Assembly (NCBI GenBank): GCA_002699335.1
Contig: PACG01000011.1
Coordinates: 1-9,496 of the forward strand
Origin: Candidatus Poribacteria bacterium
GTDB lineage: Bacteria; Poribacteria; WGA-4E; UBA9662
Reading direction: 5' to 3'
DNA: 9,496 nt
In this document: one piece after another, positions 1-7,736 of the stretch
Layout: each line of letters starts with the position of its first letter
How positions within the stretch are numbered: the first letter of the stretch is position 1
Position numbers and translations under genes: made by a program
Notes under the pieces: generated by a model
What the model was told of the DNA's origin: nothing
Databases searched by the model: none
The model's input: only the letters and a program-made list of their open reading frames with translations

Positions 1-467
<467 letters not shown>

Positions 468-641
468 TTTTATACTATTTCGTTAATTTTCAACAAGGTG
501 CTCGCTAGCTGTCAGGCTAGCACAATTATCACTATTTTGAAGTCTTCTCTTAAGGAAGGTTTCTTTGTACTTATACCGCTCTGATTATACCTACGTCTCT
601 GACTAAGTCGGGGACGTATCTGTTAGAAAGGTTCAAGTTTA
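468..641 (+). other. 23S-5S internal transcribed spacer
   Basis: About 174 bases between the 23S 3' end and 5S. I find no tRNA in it. It holds two self-complementary elements: a short one with GCTAGC arms at 504-509 and 516-521 around a 6-base loop, and a longer hairpin at 592-618. The role of the spacer (pre-rRNA processing) is inferred from its position in the operon. Confidence 0.8.
592..618 (+). other. Hairpin in the 23S-5S spacer, likely pre-rRNA processing stem
   Basis: Bases 592-603 pair with 607-618 in a 12-pair stem (two of the pairs are G-T wobbles) closed by a TAA triloop. No T-run follows, so it is not a terminator. A double-stranded site this close to 5S would suit RNase III-type cleavage; that function is inference. 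Confidence 0.5.
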
Positions 642-757
642 CCCAGTGACAATAGCAGAGGTGTTCCACCCGTTCCCATTTCGAACACGGCAGTTAAGCC
701 CTTTAGCGCTGATGATACTTCGGGGGCGACCCCGTGGGAAAGTAGGACGTTGCTGGG
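642..757 (+). rRNA. rrf: 5S ribosomal RNA
   Basis: About 116 bases, a normal bacterial 5S length. The terminal helix is formed by CCCAG at 642-646 and CTGGG at 753-757, and can be extended by A641-T758. The conserved loop B/C block CCCATTTCGAACACGG is present at about 675-690, followed by AGTTAAGCCC, and the 3' arm carries GACCCCGTGGGAAAGTAGG (728-746). It follows 23S in the standard order and is the last gene of the operon in this window. Ends are set by the helix and could shift by one or two bases. Confidence 0.95.
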
Positions 758-764
758 TTTTTTT
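752..764 (+). terminator. Probable rRNA operon terminator (5S helix I plus T7)
   Basis: The G/C-rich 3' arm of the 5S terminal helix is followed immediately by seven T residues (758-764). This resembles a rho-independent terminator in which the 5S closing helix supplies the stem. The stem has only 5-6 pairs and its 5' arm is more than 100 bases away, so the assignment is tentative. A second perfect hairpin just downstream (772-794) could contribute. Confidence 0.4.
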
Positions 765-771
765 GTGTCTG

Positions 772-794
772 CTAGTTGCTAGCGAAGTAACTAG
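772..794. repeat. Inverted repeat between 5S and the sprA-like gene
   Basis: Arms CTAGTTGCT (772-780) and AGTAACTAG (786-794) pair over nine positions, one of them a G-T wobble, around the five-base loop AGCGA. It lies in the 66-base gap between two convergent transcription units. Neither strand has a T-run after the stem, so it does not look like a classical terminator; it may block or trim transcripts reading out of either unit. Confidence 0.5.
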
Positions 795-823
795 ATCTAC
801 TTAATTATGTGAATCTATGTTTA

Positions 824-3800
824 TCACCTAAACTCACCTCTGACGGTTAATGAGCTGGCAAGTGATAAATAGTCACGTCCCTCCTCTACGTGATCCTGAT
901 TGTAGCTGACCCCCAAGTTCAAGTTAGCGTTCAGTTTAGCACTCAGATTGTACCTCATTTGTAGTGTTGTTTCGTAACGCTCAGATCTCTCTTCCCGATT
1001 AGCACCAAATTTTTCCCGTCGAACCACGGTCGAGAAGGTATTACTTAGATCTAGGTCGTGTTCTAATTTAATAGCTTTTCGTCGAAACGGAATTCGAATC
1101 CCGCTCTCTAAACTAAGCTTATAGTCAACGTTAAAACTGGGAGTAACGATTAAGGAGAAGCTGTTAATTCCGGCCCGTTCCTGATCACGGAAAGTCGTCC
1201 TAACCCCCAGTGTGGTTCGAGTCCCACTCTTCCACGAGTGCCTCCAACTGACCGATGGTTCATACGATAAACTACCACCAATCCGAGCGTTGATATTACT
1301 ATGATCTCGTGTCATGTAACGGTAACGCAATTGAAGTGTAGAGGTGTTTTTGGCGTTAAAAAGTTTGAGATTGCCATCATAACTCACGGTGTTGGATTTG
1401 GATGAAGTACTAGACGACTTCATAAAGCTATTGCTGTGTGAATAATTGCCACTGAGAGAAGTCCAAGACCAGGGGTCGACAGCAGTCCGGAAATTGTAAC
1501 GGGTACCGGTTCTGGCGCGAGAGCGTCGTTTATCCCCCTCCTCAAACTGAATAATCTCCGCCAAAGAATCGCCTGACTCCAGTTGTCTTAAATAGTCTTG
1601 GGTATTGAAACTAACATCGCTATTTAGCGACAATGATTCTACACTTCTTTGAAGCAGTCCTTTAGGTTTTTCTTTGTCTTGGTTCTGTCTCTCTAAAAGT
1701 TTTTGATCTATTTCCTGTTTATCTCGCTGAATCCAATCCCCTTTTAGACTTTCCGCACTCTCTATACTATCTCGGTCAATACCCATCTCTTCCAGTCGAT
1801 TTAATTCGTTTTCCTTCTCAATCTGGGCGTTGAAGTTGGATTCATCTTCGGTCATATCTCCGATTGCTGGATTTTGGGTGGATTCATCATTAAGAGTAAT
1901 GTCACCCTTTTTCGTTTTTGGCTGTCGATTGAACAACCAGCCAAACCAAGATTTTGGTCGGACACCAAGTCCCAACCGGATATTAGCGTTGATGGACGCA
2001 TCTTTTGACTCACCAAACCAATTTTCGTTAAAACTCACCTGATTAGTGATTGTGGGTCGCATCCCTAGCAAGTCTTTATTAATTCGTGGGTTGATGGAAA
2101 GTCGATGCTCGCGGGCGGCCAGAACATACTCCTCTTCATCTTTTATCTCCGATTCCGGTTTTTGCTCGGTTTGACTTACAACTGACCGATTTGAAAGAGA
2201 AGAATAAGGTGAGTAAGAAGAAGGCTTTCGATCTCCCTTTTTCTCTAGTTCACGCCGTACATCGTATCGGGTGTTAATACCAAAGCTCTCGAAGGGTTGT
2301 AGGTTCAAGGAAATTGATCCGGTGTCAACCTTTTCATCTTGATTATAGCCGTAATATCCACCATAGGAAGATCTACCCGCAGTAGTCGAGGTAGCCGTCG
2401 ATGTATCTGAATCGACGTCTTCATGTCGATACTGTAGATCCAGTCCAATGCGTTGTCCCAAATTATAGCGAAAAGTTCCGGTGTAAAGATCACTCAACTG
2501 CGAACCTTGCCGCTCATTCCAAAAGTCTTGCTTATTATAGGCAACGCCTAACATCGGCCATTTGGGTAAACTAAATTGCGATGATATATCGCGATTAAGT
2601 GTTTTGCTTTTTCCGCTTTGAGAAGAGCTAATCGACCCTCGCCGGCTCTCAGTTTCTGTCTCTTGATGACTAATGGCATAGCGAATCGGCAACCAGCTAA
2701 ACAAGGTTAAATCGGTATTCAGATTGTAGTCGTTGTTGGTTGTACTGTAACCGCGGTCGTACATGTTTTGTCGACTGGTTTGGCCGGCAGAACTTTCAAA
2801 GTTTTTATCTTGGCTGGCGAATCCGCTCTGAATCTTGAGAAGTTGCCCAAGTTCGACTGACAAATTGCCACGACGTGCCCAGCCCGATTTAACCAACGGA
2901 TCGCTTAAATGAATGTCGTTGACCCAGATTTCACCACTCAGTTCGTCCGTTTTATCGTTACGTAACCCCAGCAAAATCCCACCAATATTTTTTATTGATA
3001 AATTAACGCTGTTACTCCCTTTAATCGTGAGGCCATCAGGATGCCCATCGGGCTGCTGTAGATCATCGGTATTCCCTTTGGTAGAGGAATCAATATCCCC
3101 GGTGAGCGTCTCAGAAACCGGGGGGGGTAACTGAGAGTTGTTAGCGAAAGGTAAGTTGGTTTGAGGGGTTGGATCAGACCGCTCATTTTTCCGTTCATCT
3201 CTCAAATCAATCTCAATAAATTTCCAGCCTTCAAAGTCAGTTGGCATGGTAAATTCGTAGTAATCAGTTAGATTTTCAAATACATTGACTTTGTCCTCAG
3301 TATCCTTCAACGGATCAGAAAAAGGGTCATTAGAAGAATAATAGTAGGAGGAACGATAACTGGATCGCAGCCCTGTCGATGCCAGCCGCATTACAAAAGT
3401 GGATTGGCTTTTGTCCCCATATAACCAGAACTTGAGCTTATTATGCTTAGAGAAATCTTGCCCCTCCCCTTGTTGGCGACCCCGCAGCCGCTTGCTGGTA
3501 ATTCCAAATGACTTGGGTAGGAGATTATAGCTGAGAACCAGTGATTGCTCCTTTTGGTGCGAGGAATCAAAAGCAAAATTAACATTGGTATAGGGATGCA
3601 ATTTGCGGAAAATTTTGTTATCTTTGAGTTGATCATAGGCTACCTGGTAATCGTCAAAGTTGTAATTATCTTTGGTGGCAACCACAAACTTCTCGTCAGT
3701 ATTAGTTACAGGAGTACCATTTTGAGTGACAATCCCTTGCTCCCACTGGTTGCCAACTAATTCGATCGATGACCATTGAAACTGTCCATAAACTGAACCA

Positions 3801-6800
3801 CGCCTATTTTTCTGCAACCAAAACCGAAAATGTTGGACATAACCCAAATTCGGAATTCGGTCTCCGTGTGGAACTGCTTCTGTCAGTGGAATACTAATAA
3901 ACATCCATCCATTATTTCGTTTTCGCTTGATCCATTTTTCGGGGATTTTATCAAGCGGTAGTGAAATCTCTAAGTAGGCGTTGAGGTCATCCAAGACACC
4001 ATCTCCGTTTAGATCTTCTGTATCCAATGCTTTGTTATCAGCCCCTAACCGAAGCGATGAGCGCAAGCCATCTTCAGGATCATAATCCCAACCGGTATCT
4101 TCTCCGGTATCTAGTGTTCCATTGGCGCGATACTTGTGTTCAATAGGCAAATTTTCCAGATCCAGATCGAGGGCATCAATTTTACCGTCTCCGTTGGCAT
4201 CGTCTAAACGCTTGGGTAGATCTTCACTATCCAACCGAAAGTCTAGATCTGCATCTTCACTAACTACACCGATATCGATATACAGGGTTACATTATCGTC
4301 ACCACGGGGTCGAATCCACATTTCGAGAGACTCACGTCGCGAAAAATCCGCCCCCGCGGCTGAAAGACCGTAGGAGAAACCACCCCATTCTTCAATCACA
4401 TCGCTGAGATCGTAACCAATCTCCATAACCAGCAATTCTTCAGTTGAACGTGCCATTGGGTTGATAACTGAGGCCGGTAATCGCTTATTCCGCATGTAAT
4501 TGCCAACCGCTTTGTCATCCTTCTCATCGCTGATGAGTTTGCGAAAGACGGCTCGATTTTCGACCGTTGGAACAGCCAAATTCGGTTCGACTTCATCATC
4601 GTTACTGTGATAAGGCACACTTGCCATTCTCCAGTTATGTTTGAATGAGGAGACATTGGTGGTTTCTCTTGCGCCCTCCATCCCATCGACCATGGATAGA
4701 CCGACACTATTGGGATTGTTATGCGAAAAAGCGGCTTCCCCACTAAAATTGAAAGTTAGTGGAAAATCTTCAACATAAATGAAAGGGACAGGATTGACCA
4801 ACCATGCTAAATTAAACTTTTGTCCAAAACTAGTATTGAGATTGAAAGCTTGTAATCGGCTTGGCACCTCGTTAGGATCGGGAACTTCGATTGGCTTCTG
4901 TCCCGTATTGATAATGTAACCGGTGGAGAGGTTGAGTCCCTGCTTAAAGACCGGATTAAAGTGTGTTCGTCCACCGGTCCCGTACATCCCGCGTCTTGAT
5001 CGGCCTCCCATGCCAAAACTCGACGAACCAAAACCCCCGCCGAAACTAGAAGATCCATATCCTCCTCCAAAACCGGAAGATCGGCCGCCGAAACTGCTGC
5101 GACCAAATCCTCCACTTTGCCCCATTCGGCCTCTGCCAAAAGCACCGGGACTAGAAAGACTTCGATCAGAAGACACCCGATCCCGAGATCTCTCCGCCGT
5201 CCCCATCAAACGATCAAAGCGGTTGAACTTTCTTTTGACCCCTTCCTTTTCCTTTTTTTCTTTAGGGGTATAATTGTATTCCAACCACATCCCCGCTACT
5301 GTCTGTTGCAATGCTCCACCAAACGGAGCACGTTCAAACTCGACTTCAATTTCATCATACTCATCAAGTTGAATGCTCATAAAGCGGAGTGTGCCAACTT
5401 CGTAGATCATCATATAGTCAACGTCTCGTTGCAATTTACGCCCATTCAATCGAACCGTTTCACTATTGGGGATGACAAACAAACCGACATTGTAGCTGTC
5501 GGAGTGGTAGGCATAGTCGGCCTGAATGGTATAGATCTGATCTCCATAGCGCGAGTTTTCAGCATAGATGGCTTCATTATTTAATTGTTCACGGTAGGGA
5601 TAGTATGGGCCATCAGGGTCTTCGATCATAAAGGGACGAAAAGCAGGGAAGGTCAAAATCCCACGATCGAAATCGATATATTCCGGTTCTATGCGCCCAT
5701 CACCGTCCTGGTCTAGGCCGAAGATTTGAATGTAAGGAATATCACCCTGTGGGGTATTGAACGATTCTCCTGCACCCTGGCGCCAAATTGTCAACTGAAA
5801 ATCACGAGGATTGATATTGCGGTTACCCAAACTGTAAACTCGACGCGACTCGGTACCCCGTACCGCTTTATCTTTGAGGGTGACGTAGCCAAGAACTTCA
5901 CTCTTCTCGTCGATTGATCCATCGCCATTCTCATCGTTAAAGACGTTCTTGGGCGACCCGACAATTCCACCTCCATCCCCCAGATGCTCGTAGGCAACGA
6001 CGATCTTATAAGCCGGCGAAACTGAGACCAAAAACTCGACTTGTCCCGTTTCGTAATCGATATTGTAGTCTTGCCCAGGATACTGCAGATTGAAATATCC
6101 TTGGACAGTTCGTTGCCCTCCTTGATTATTGTTAGCAACCCCATCGTCGATGTAGATCTCCACACTCCCTTGTTTAATGGGAAGATAGGAATCGTGAAGC
6201 AAACTGTCCTCACCCAGTTGGATAAAATAAAAACGCTCTTTAACGTAGTTATGGTCAGCAATTTGTTGTCCCCGTCCATAACCTGCTCGACGTGATTCAC
6301 CGCGAAATCGCCTGCGATCAGTAATCCCTTTCGATCGAGAACCGAAAGCGGTTAACCTAGCCCCTTTGTATTCGGCGATCGCCTCTAGCCCAAACAGGTT
6401 ACGGTTAATGTCCAGAAACCGGGTATTAGGGAGATTGAGCATAATATCACCAAAAGCCACTCGTTTGAGGATGCCTTCAGGTTTACCCTCATACCAAACC
6501 CGGATTTTCTGCTGTTTGGCGCCACCAACTCCACCACTGTAGCCACCATAACTACCGTAGCTACTGCCACCAAAAGAGTCACCGCCAGAGTCACTATAAT
6601 CGACTTCAACATGAGTATGTTCTCCGACACGACCATGCAAACCGACTTGCAAGGACTGACGGATATTGATCCCACTGGCACGTGGCGCACCACCTCGAGA
6701 CATCGAAAACCCGCTACCATAACTCCCACCACCATAGGAATCGTATCCACCGCCATAGCTACCGGAACGGCCATAACTAGAATAGGAATCGCTGTAAGAG

Positions 6801-7459
6801 GAACTCAAACCCAGATCTAATCCCGAATTATAGGAACTGCTATATCCGCTATTCATGCCGTAGAAGCTATAGCGGTCGGTTTGCCCAAAGTAATGTGTCT
6901 TATTGAGTTCAACCGTGACCGATTTATGACCGGTGATTTGCAGATTGGAATTGAGGGGAAGATCAAATCCCTCTTCTTTGATTTCGCCTTCGGGCTGATA
7001 AGGGTCGAACTCCCATAAGTCTCTAAAATCGAGAAACTGTGGTACTCGTTTCCACTGATTGATCGAGTAAAAATATTGGGTTATGTAGGATGGTCGTTCA
7101 GGTGCGACTGACGTAGTGGGGGCAGGTGTCTCATCTATAGGCGAGGCTTTCCATCCTCCAGAAAGATCTGATTCAGTCGAAGTTGTTGAATCTACCTGAA
7201 ACTGGAAAGGTCGAGTTGCTGATGGTTTTCCATCAGATAATTGATCCGAAGAGGAATCGGAAGCTAACTCGGGGTTACGAGACTCTTGCTTGCTGGTTTC
7301 TCTTTTCTCATGACTAATCGATATTCGCTCATAGGCCTGTGTTAAAGCCGAATTTTTGGGCACAACTTTGGCCAGTGCAAGTGAAGGTAGGTAGGCCAGA
7401 AAAAAAAAGATCAGCCCTACCACATGGGAACAGTGAGAATATCTACGAATAGCAATCAA
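824..7459 (-). CDS. sprA: SprA/Sov-like T9SS outer-membrane translocon
   Basis: 2211 residues; family members of this kind (F. johnsoniae SprA, P. gingivalis Sov) are roughly 2400-2500. In the family this is a giant single-chain outer-membrane beta-barrel that passes folded proteins out of the cell with PorV and Plug as partners. Evidence here: signal peptide 1-30 (cleavage after ALA), then an acidic Ser/Thr linker to about 120; N-terminal module with NLQITGHKSVTVEL (172-185), LQVGLHGRVGEHTHVEVDYS (270-289) and a repeated VAFGDIMLNLPNTRF / NLFGLEA pattern (334-360); two hairpin motifs of the form V-x-L-N-G ... DY-x-x-x-Y-x-x-G (431-478, 667-693); two beta-sandwich-like modules (about 1005-1240, 1255-1525); a C-terminal half of alternating beta-strands. 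Four DxNxDG/DxDxDG acidic loops suggest Ca binding. Three Gly/Ser-rich inserts and a charged stretch (1855-1937) are unusual. Start is TTG; an in-frame TAA lies 15 bases upstream and no earlier start exists. Stop TGA. The family call is strong; the secreted cargo is unknown. Confidence 0.85.
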   Translation of the reverse strand: MIAIRRYSHCSHVVGLIFFFLAYLPSLALAKVVPKNSALTQAYERISISHEKRETSKQESRNPELASDSSSDQLSDGKPSATRPFQFQVDSTTSTESDLSGGWKASPIDETPAPTTSVAPERPSYITQYFYSINQWKRVPQFLDFRDLWEFDPYQPEGEIKEEGFDLPLNSNLQITGHKSVTVELNKTHYFGQTDRYSFYGMNSGYSSSYNSGLDLGLSSSYSDSYSSYGRSGSYGGGYDSYGGGSYGSGFSMSRGGAPRASGINIRQSLQVGLHGRVGEHTHVEVDYSDSGGDSFGGSSYGSYGGYSGGVGGAKQQKIRVWYEGKPEGILKRVAFGDIMLNLPNTRFLDINRNLFGLEAIAEYKGARLTAFGSRSKGITDRRRFRGESRRAGYGRGQQIADHNYVKERFYFIQLGEDSLLHDSYLPIKQGSVEIYIDDGVANNNQGGQRTVQGYFNLQYPGQDYNIDYETGQVEFLVSVSPAYKIVVAYEHLGDGGGIVGSPKNVFNDENGDGSIDEKSEVLGYVTLKDKAVRGTESRRVYSLGNRNINPRDFQLTIWRQGAGESFNTPQGDIPYIQIFGLDQDGDGRIEPEYIDFDRGILTFPAFRPFMIEDPDGPYYPYREQLNNEAIYAENSRYGDQIYTIQADYAYHSDSYNVGLFVIPNSETVRLNGRKLQRDVDYMMIYEVGTLRFMSIQLDEYDEIEVEFERAPFGGALQQTVAGMWLEYNYTPKEKKEKEGVKRKFNRFDRLMGTAERSRDRVSSDRSLSSPGAFGRGRMGQSGGFGRSSFGGRSSGFGGGYGSSSFGGGFGSSSFGMGGRSRRGMYGTGGRTHFNPVFKQGLNLSTGYIINTGQKPIEVPDPNEVPSRLQAFNLNTSFGQKFNLAWLVNPVPFIYVEDFPLTFNFSGEAAFSHNNPNSVGLSMVDGMEGARETTNVSSFKHNWRMASVPYHSNDDEVEPNLAVPTVENRAVFRKLISDEKDDKAVGNYMRNKRLPASVINPMARSTEELLVMEIGYDLSDVIEEWGGFSYGLSAAGADFSRRESLEMWIRPRGDDNVTLYIDIGVVSEDADLDFRLDSEDLPKRLDDANGDGKIDALDLDLENLPIEHKYRANGTLDTGEDTGWDYDPEDGLRSSLRLGADNKALDTEDLNGDGVLDDLNAYLEISLPLDKIPEKWIKRKRNNGWMFISIPLTEAVPHGDRIPNLGYVQHFRFWLQKNRRGSVYGQFQWSSIELVGNQWEQGIVTQNGTPVTNTDEKFVVATKDNYNFDDYQVAYDQLKDNKIFRKLHPYTNVNFAFDSSHQKEQSLVLSYNLLPKSFGITSKRLRGRQQGEGQDFSKHNKLKFWLYGDKSQSTFVMRLASTGLRSSYRSSYYYSSNDPFSDPLKDTEDKVNVFENLTDYYEFTMPTDFEGWKFIEIDLRDERKNERSDPTPQTNLPFANNSQLPPPVSETLTGDIDSSTKGNTDDLQQPDGHPDGLTIKGSNSVNLSIKNIGGILLGLRNDKTDELSGEIWVNDIHLSDPLVKSGWARRGNLSVELGQLLKIQSGFASQDKNFESSAGQTSRQNMYDRGYSTTNNDYNLNTDLTLFSWLPIRYAISHQETETESRRGSISSSQSGKSKTLNRDISSQFSLPKWPMLGVAYNKQDFWNERQGSQLSDLYTGTFRYNLGQRIGLDLQYRHEDVDSDTSTATSTTAGRSSYGGYYGYNQDEKVDTGSISLNLQPFESFGINTRYDVRRELEKKGDRKPSSYSPYSSLSNRSVVSQTEQKPESEIKDEEEYVLAAREHRLSINPRINKDLLGMRPTITNQVSFNENWFGESKDASINANIRLGLGVRPKSWFGWLFNRQPKTKKGDITLNDESTQNPAIGDMTEDESNFNAQIEKENELNRLEEMGIDRDSIESAESLKGDWIQRDKQEIDQKLLERQNQDKEKPKGLLQRSVESLSLNSDVSFNTQDYLRQLESGDSLAEIIQFEEGDKRRSRARTGTRYNFRTAVDPWSWTSLSGNYSHSNSFMKSSSTSSKSNTVSYDGNLKLFNAKNTSTLQLRYRYMTRDHSNINARIGGSLSYEPSVSWRHSWKSGTRTTLGVRTTFRDQERAGINSFSLIVTPSFNVDYKLSLESGIRIPFRRKAIKLEHDLDLSNTFSTVVRREKFGANREERSERYETTLQMRYNLSAKLNANLNLGVSYNQDHVEEGRDYLSLASSLTVRGEFR
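4970..5143 (-). repeat. Gly/Phe/Ser/Arg-rich low-complexity segment 3 of the SprA-like protein
   Basis: Residues about 773-830 carry imperfect repeats of GFGRSSFGG, GFGGGYGSSSFGG and GFGSSSFGMGG and end in RSRRGMYGTGG. Preceded by a strongly basic and acidic stretch (residues 732-767), it forms a roughly 100-residue, probably disordered linker between the N-terminal modules and the strand-rich region beginning near residue 840. Confidence 0.75.
6518..6589 (-). repeat. Gly/Ser/Tyr-rich low-complexity segment 2 of the SprA-like protein
   Basis: Residues 291-314, composition S/G/Y/V with units GGSSYGSYGGYSGG. It lies between the strands HVEVDYSD and KIRVWYEGKPEG, where a SprA-type protein is expected to have only a short turn, so it looks like an expanded loop. 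Confidence 0.7.
6692..6853 (-). repeat. Gly/Ser/Tyr-rich low-complexity segment 1 of the SprA-like protein
   Basis: Residues about 203-256 consist almost entirely of S, Y and G with occasional D, R, L and F, in units such as SYGGGYDSYGGGSYGSG. It separates the first conserved strand block (172-191) from the LQVGLHG block (270 onward). At DNA level the repeat is degenerate, built of related CCGCCATAGCTACC-like words on the plus strand. Probably a flexible loop. Confidence 0.75.
7370..7459 (-). other. Sec signal peptide of the SprA-like protein
   Basis: Residues 1-30: basic N-region (RR at 5-6), hydrophobic core VVGLIFFFLAYL (13-24) and a signal peptidase I-type site LALA before K31. There is no cysteine at +1, so it is not a lipoprotein. 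The FFF codons form a T9 tract on the coding strand (7400-7408). Confidence 0.8.
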
Positions 7460-7465
7460 ACAGAA

Positions 7466-7470
7466 CCTCT
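7466..7470 (-). promoter_or_regulatory. Ribosome binding site deciding the TTG start of the sprA-like gene
   Basis: AGAGG on the minus strand ends six bases before the TTG at 7459-7457. The in-frame TAA at 7474-7472 rules out a longer protein. The next alternative, a GTG at residue 13, would remove the basic N-region of the signal peptide, so TTG is preferred. Confidence 0.65.
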
Positions 7471-7526
7471 GTTACCACAGTCAAAGATAAGCAATTCAGC
7501 ATATTGAGTTTTGGTACACCGAAACG

Positions 7527-7537
7527 CTGACTGTCAG
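7527..7537. repeat. Palindrome CTGAC-T-GTCAG in the divergent intergenic region
   Basis: Perfect 5+1+5 inverted repeat about 70 bases upstream of the sprA-like start. The 277-base region (7460-7736) holds no gene that I can support. I could not identify a convincing minus-strand promoter; a TATAAA on the minus strand (plus-strand 7572-7577) lacks a matching -35. Operator function is speculative. Confidence 0.3.
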
Positions 7538-7604
7538 AGATCTTCTTTCGATGCCTGTTGCGAATCAACGGTTTATAGCGACAATGCGTTTACGCCAGTC
7601 CAAT

Positions 7605-7616
7605 AGCTGTTCAGCT
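7605..7616. repeat. Palindrome AGCTG-TT-CAGCT in the divergent intergenic region
   Basis: Perfect inverted repeat with a 2-base centre, roughly midway between the two divergent starts. It could be a site for a dimeric regulator acting on one or both genes; short palindromes of this length also arise by chance. Confidence 0.3.
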
Positions 7617-7656
7617 CTGCGATTGACGATCAAACTAAATCGGTATTTTCTAAAGA

Positions 7657-7685
7657 TTGATATTATTTCTAACTTGTGATAGTAT
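7657..7685 (+). promoter_or_regulatory. Candidate sigma70-type promoter upstream of the M20 gene
   Basis: TTGATA (7657-7662) is separated by 17 bases from TAGTAT (7680-7685), about 50 bases before the ATG. The -10 hexamer overlaps the inverted repeat TGATA-G-TATCA (7677-7687), which could be an operator. The match is to the E. coli consensus; Bacteroidetes-type sigma factors use a different -10, so the call is tentative. Confidence 0.35.
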
Positions 7686-7736
7686 CAAATAAATAACGAA
7701 AAATTCGGATAATGAAACAAGAAACTTGGGATCGGT

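Noticed and set aside
468..641. Possible tRNA in the 23S-5S spacer
   Set aside because: No T-arm GTTCGANTC block or cloverleaf pairing is present; the GTTCAAG near 631 lacks the rest of the structure.
4923..5273. Plus-strand proline-rich reading frame opposite the sprA-like gene
   Set aside because: It is the antisense image of the Gly/Phe/Ser-rich segment: glycine codons GGN read as proline on the other strand. No ribosome site and no family resemblance.
5117..5584. 155-codon plus-strand reading frame
   Set aside because: Lies wholly inside the sprA-like gene on the opposite strand; composition looks random and the sprA frame has clear family signatures.
5791..6300. 169-codon minus-strand reading frame in another phase
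   Set aside because: Overlaps the sprA-like frame in a different phase on the same strand and shows no recognisable domain.
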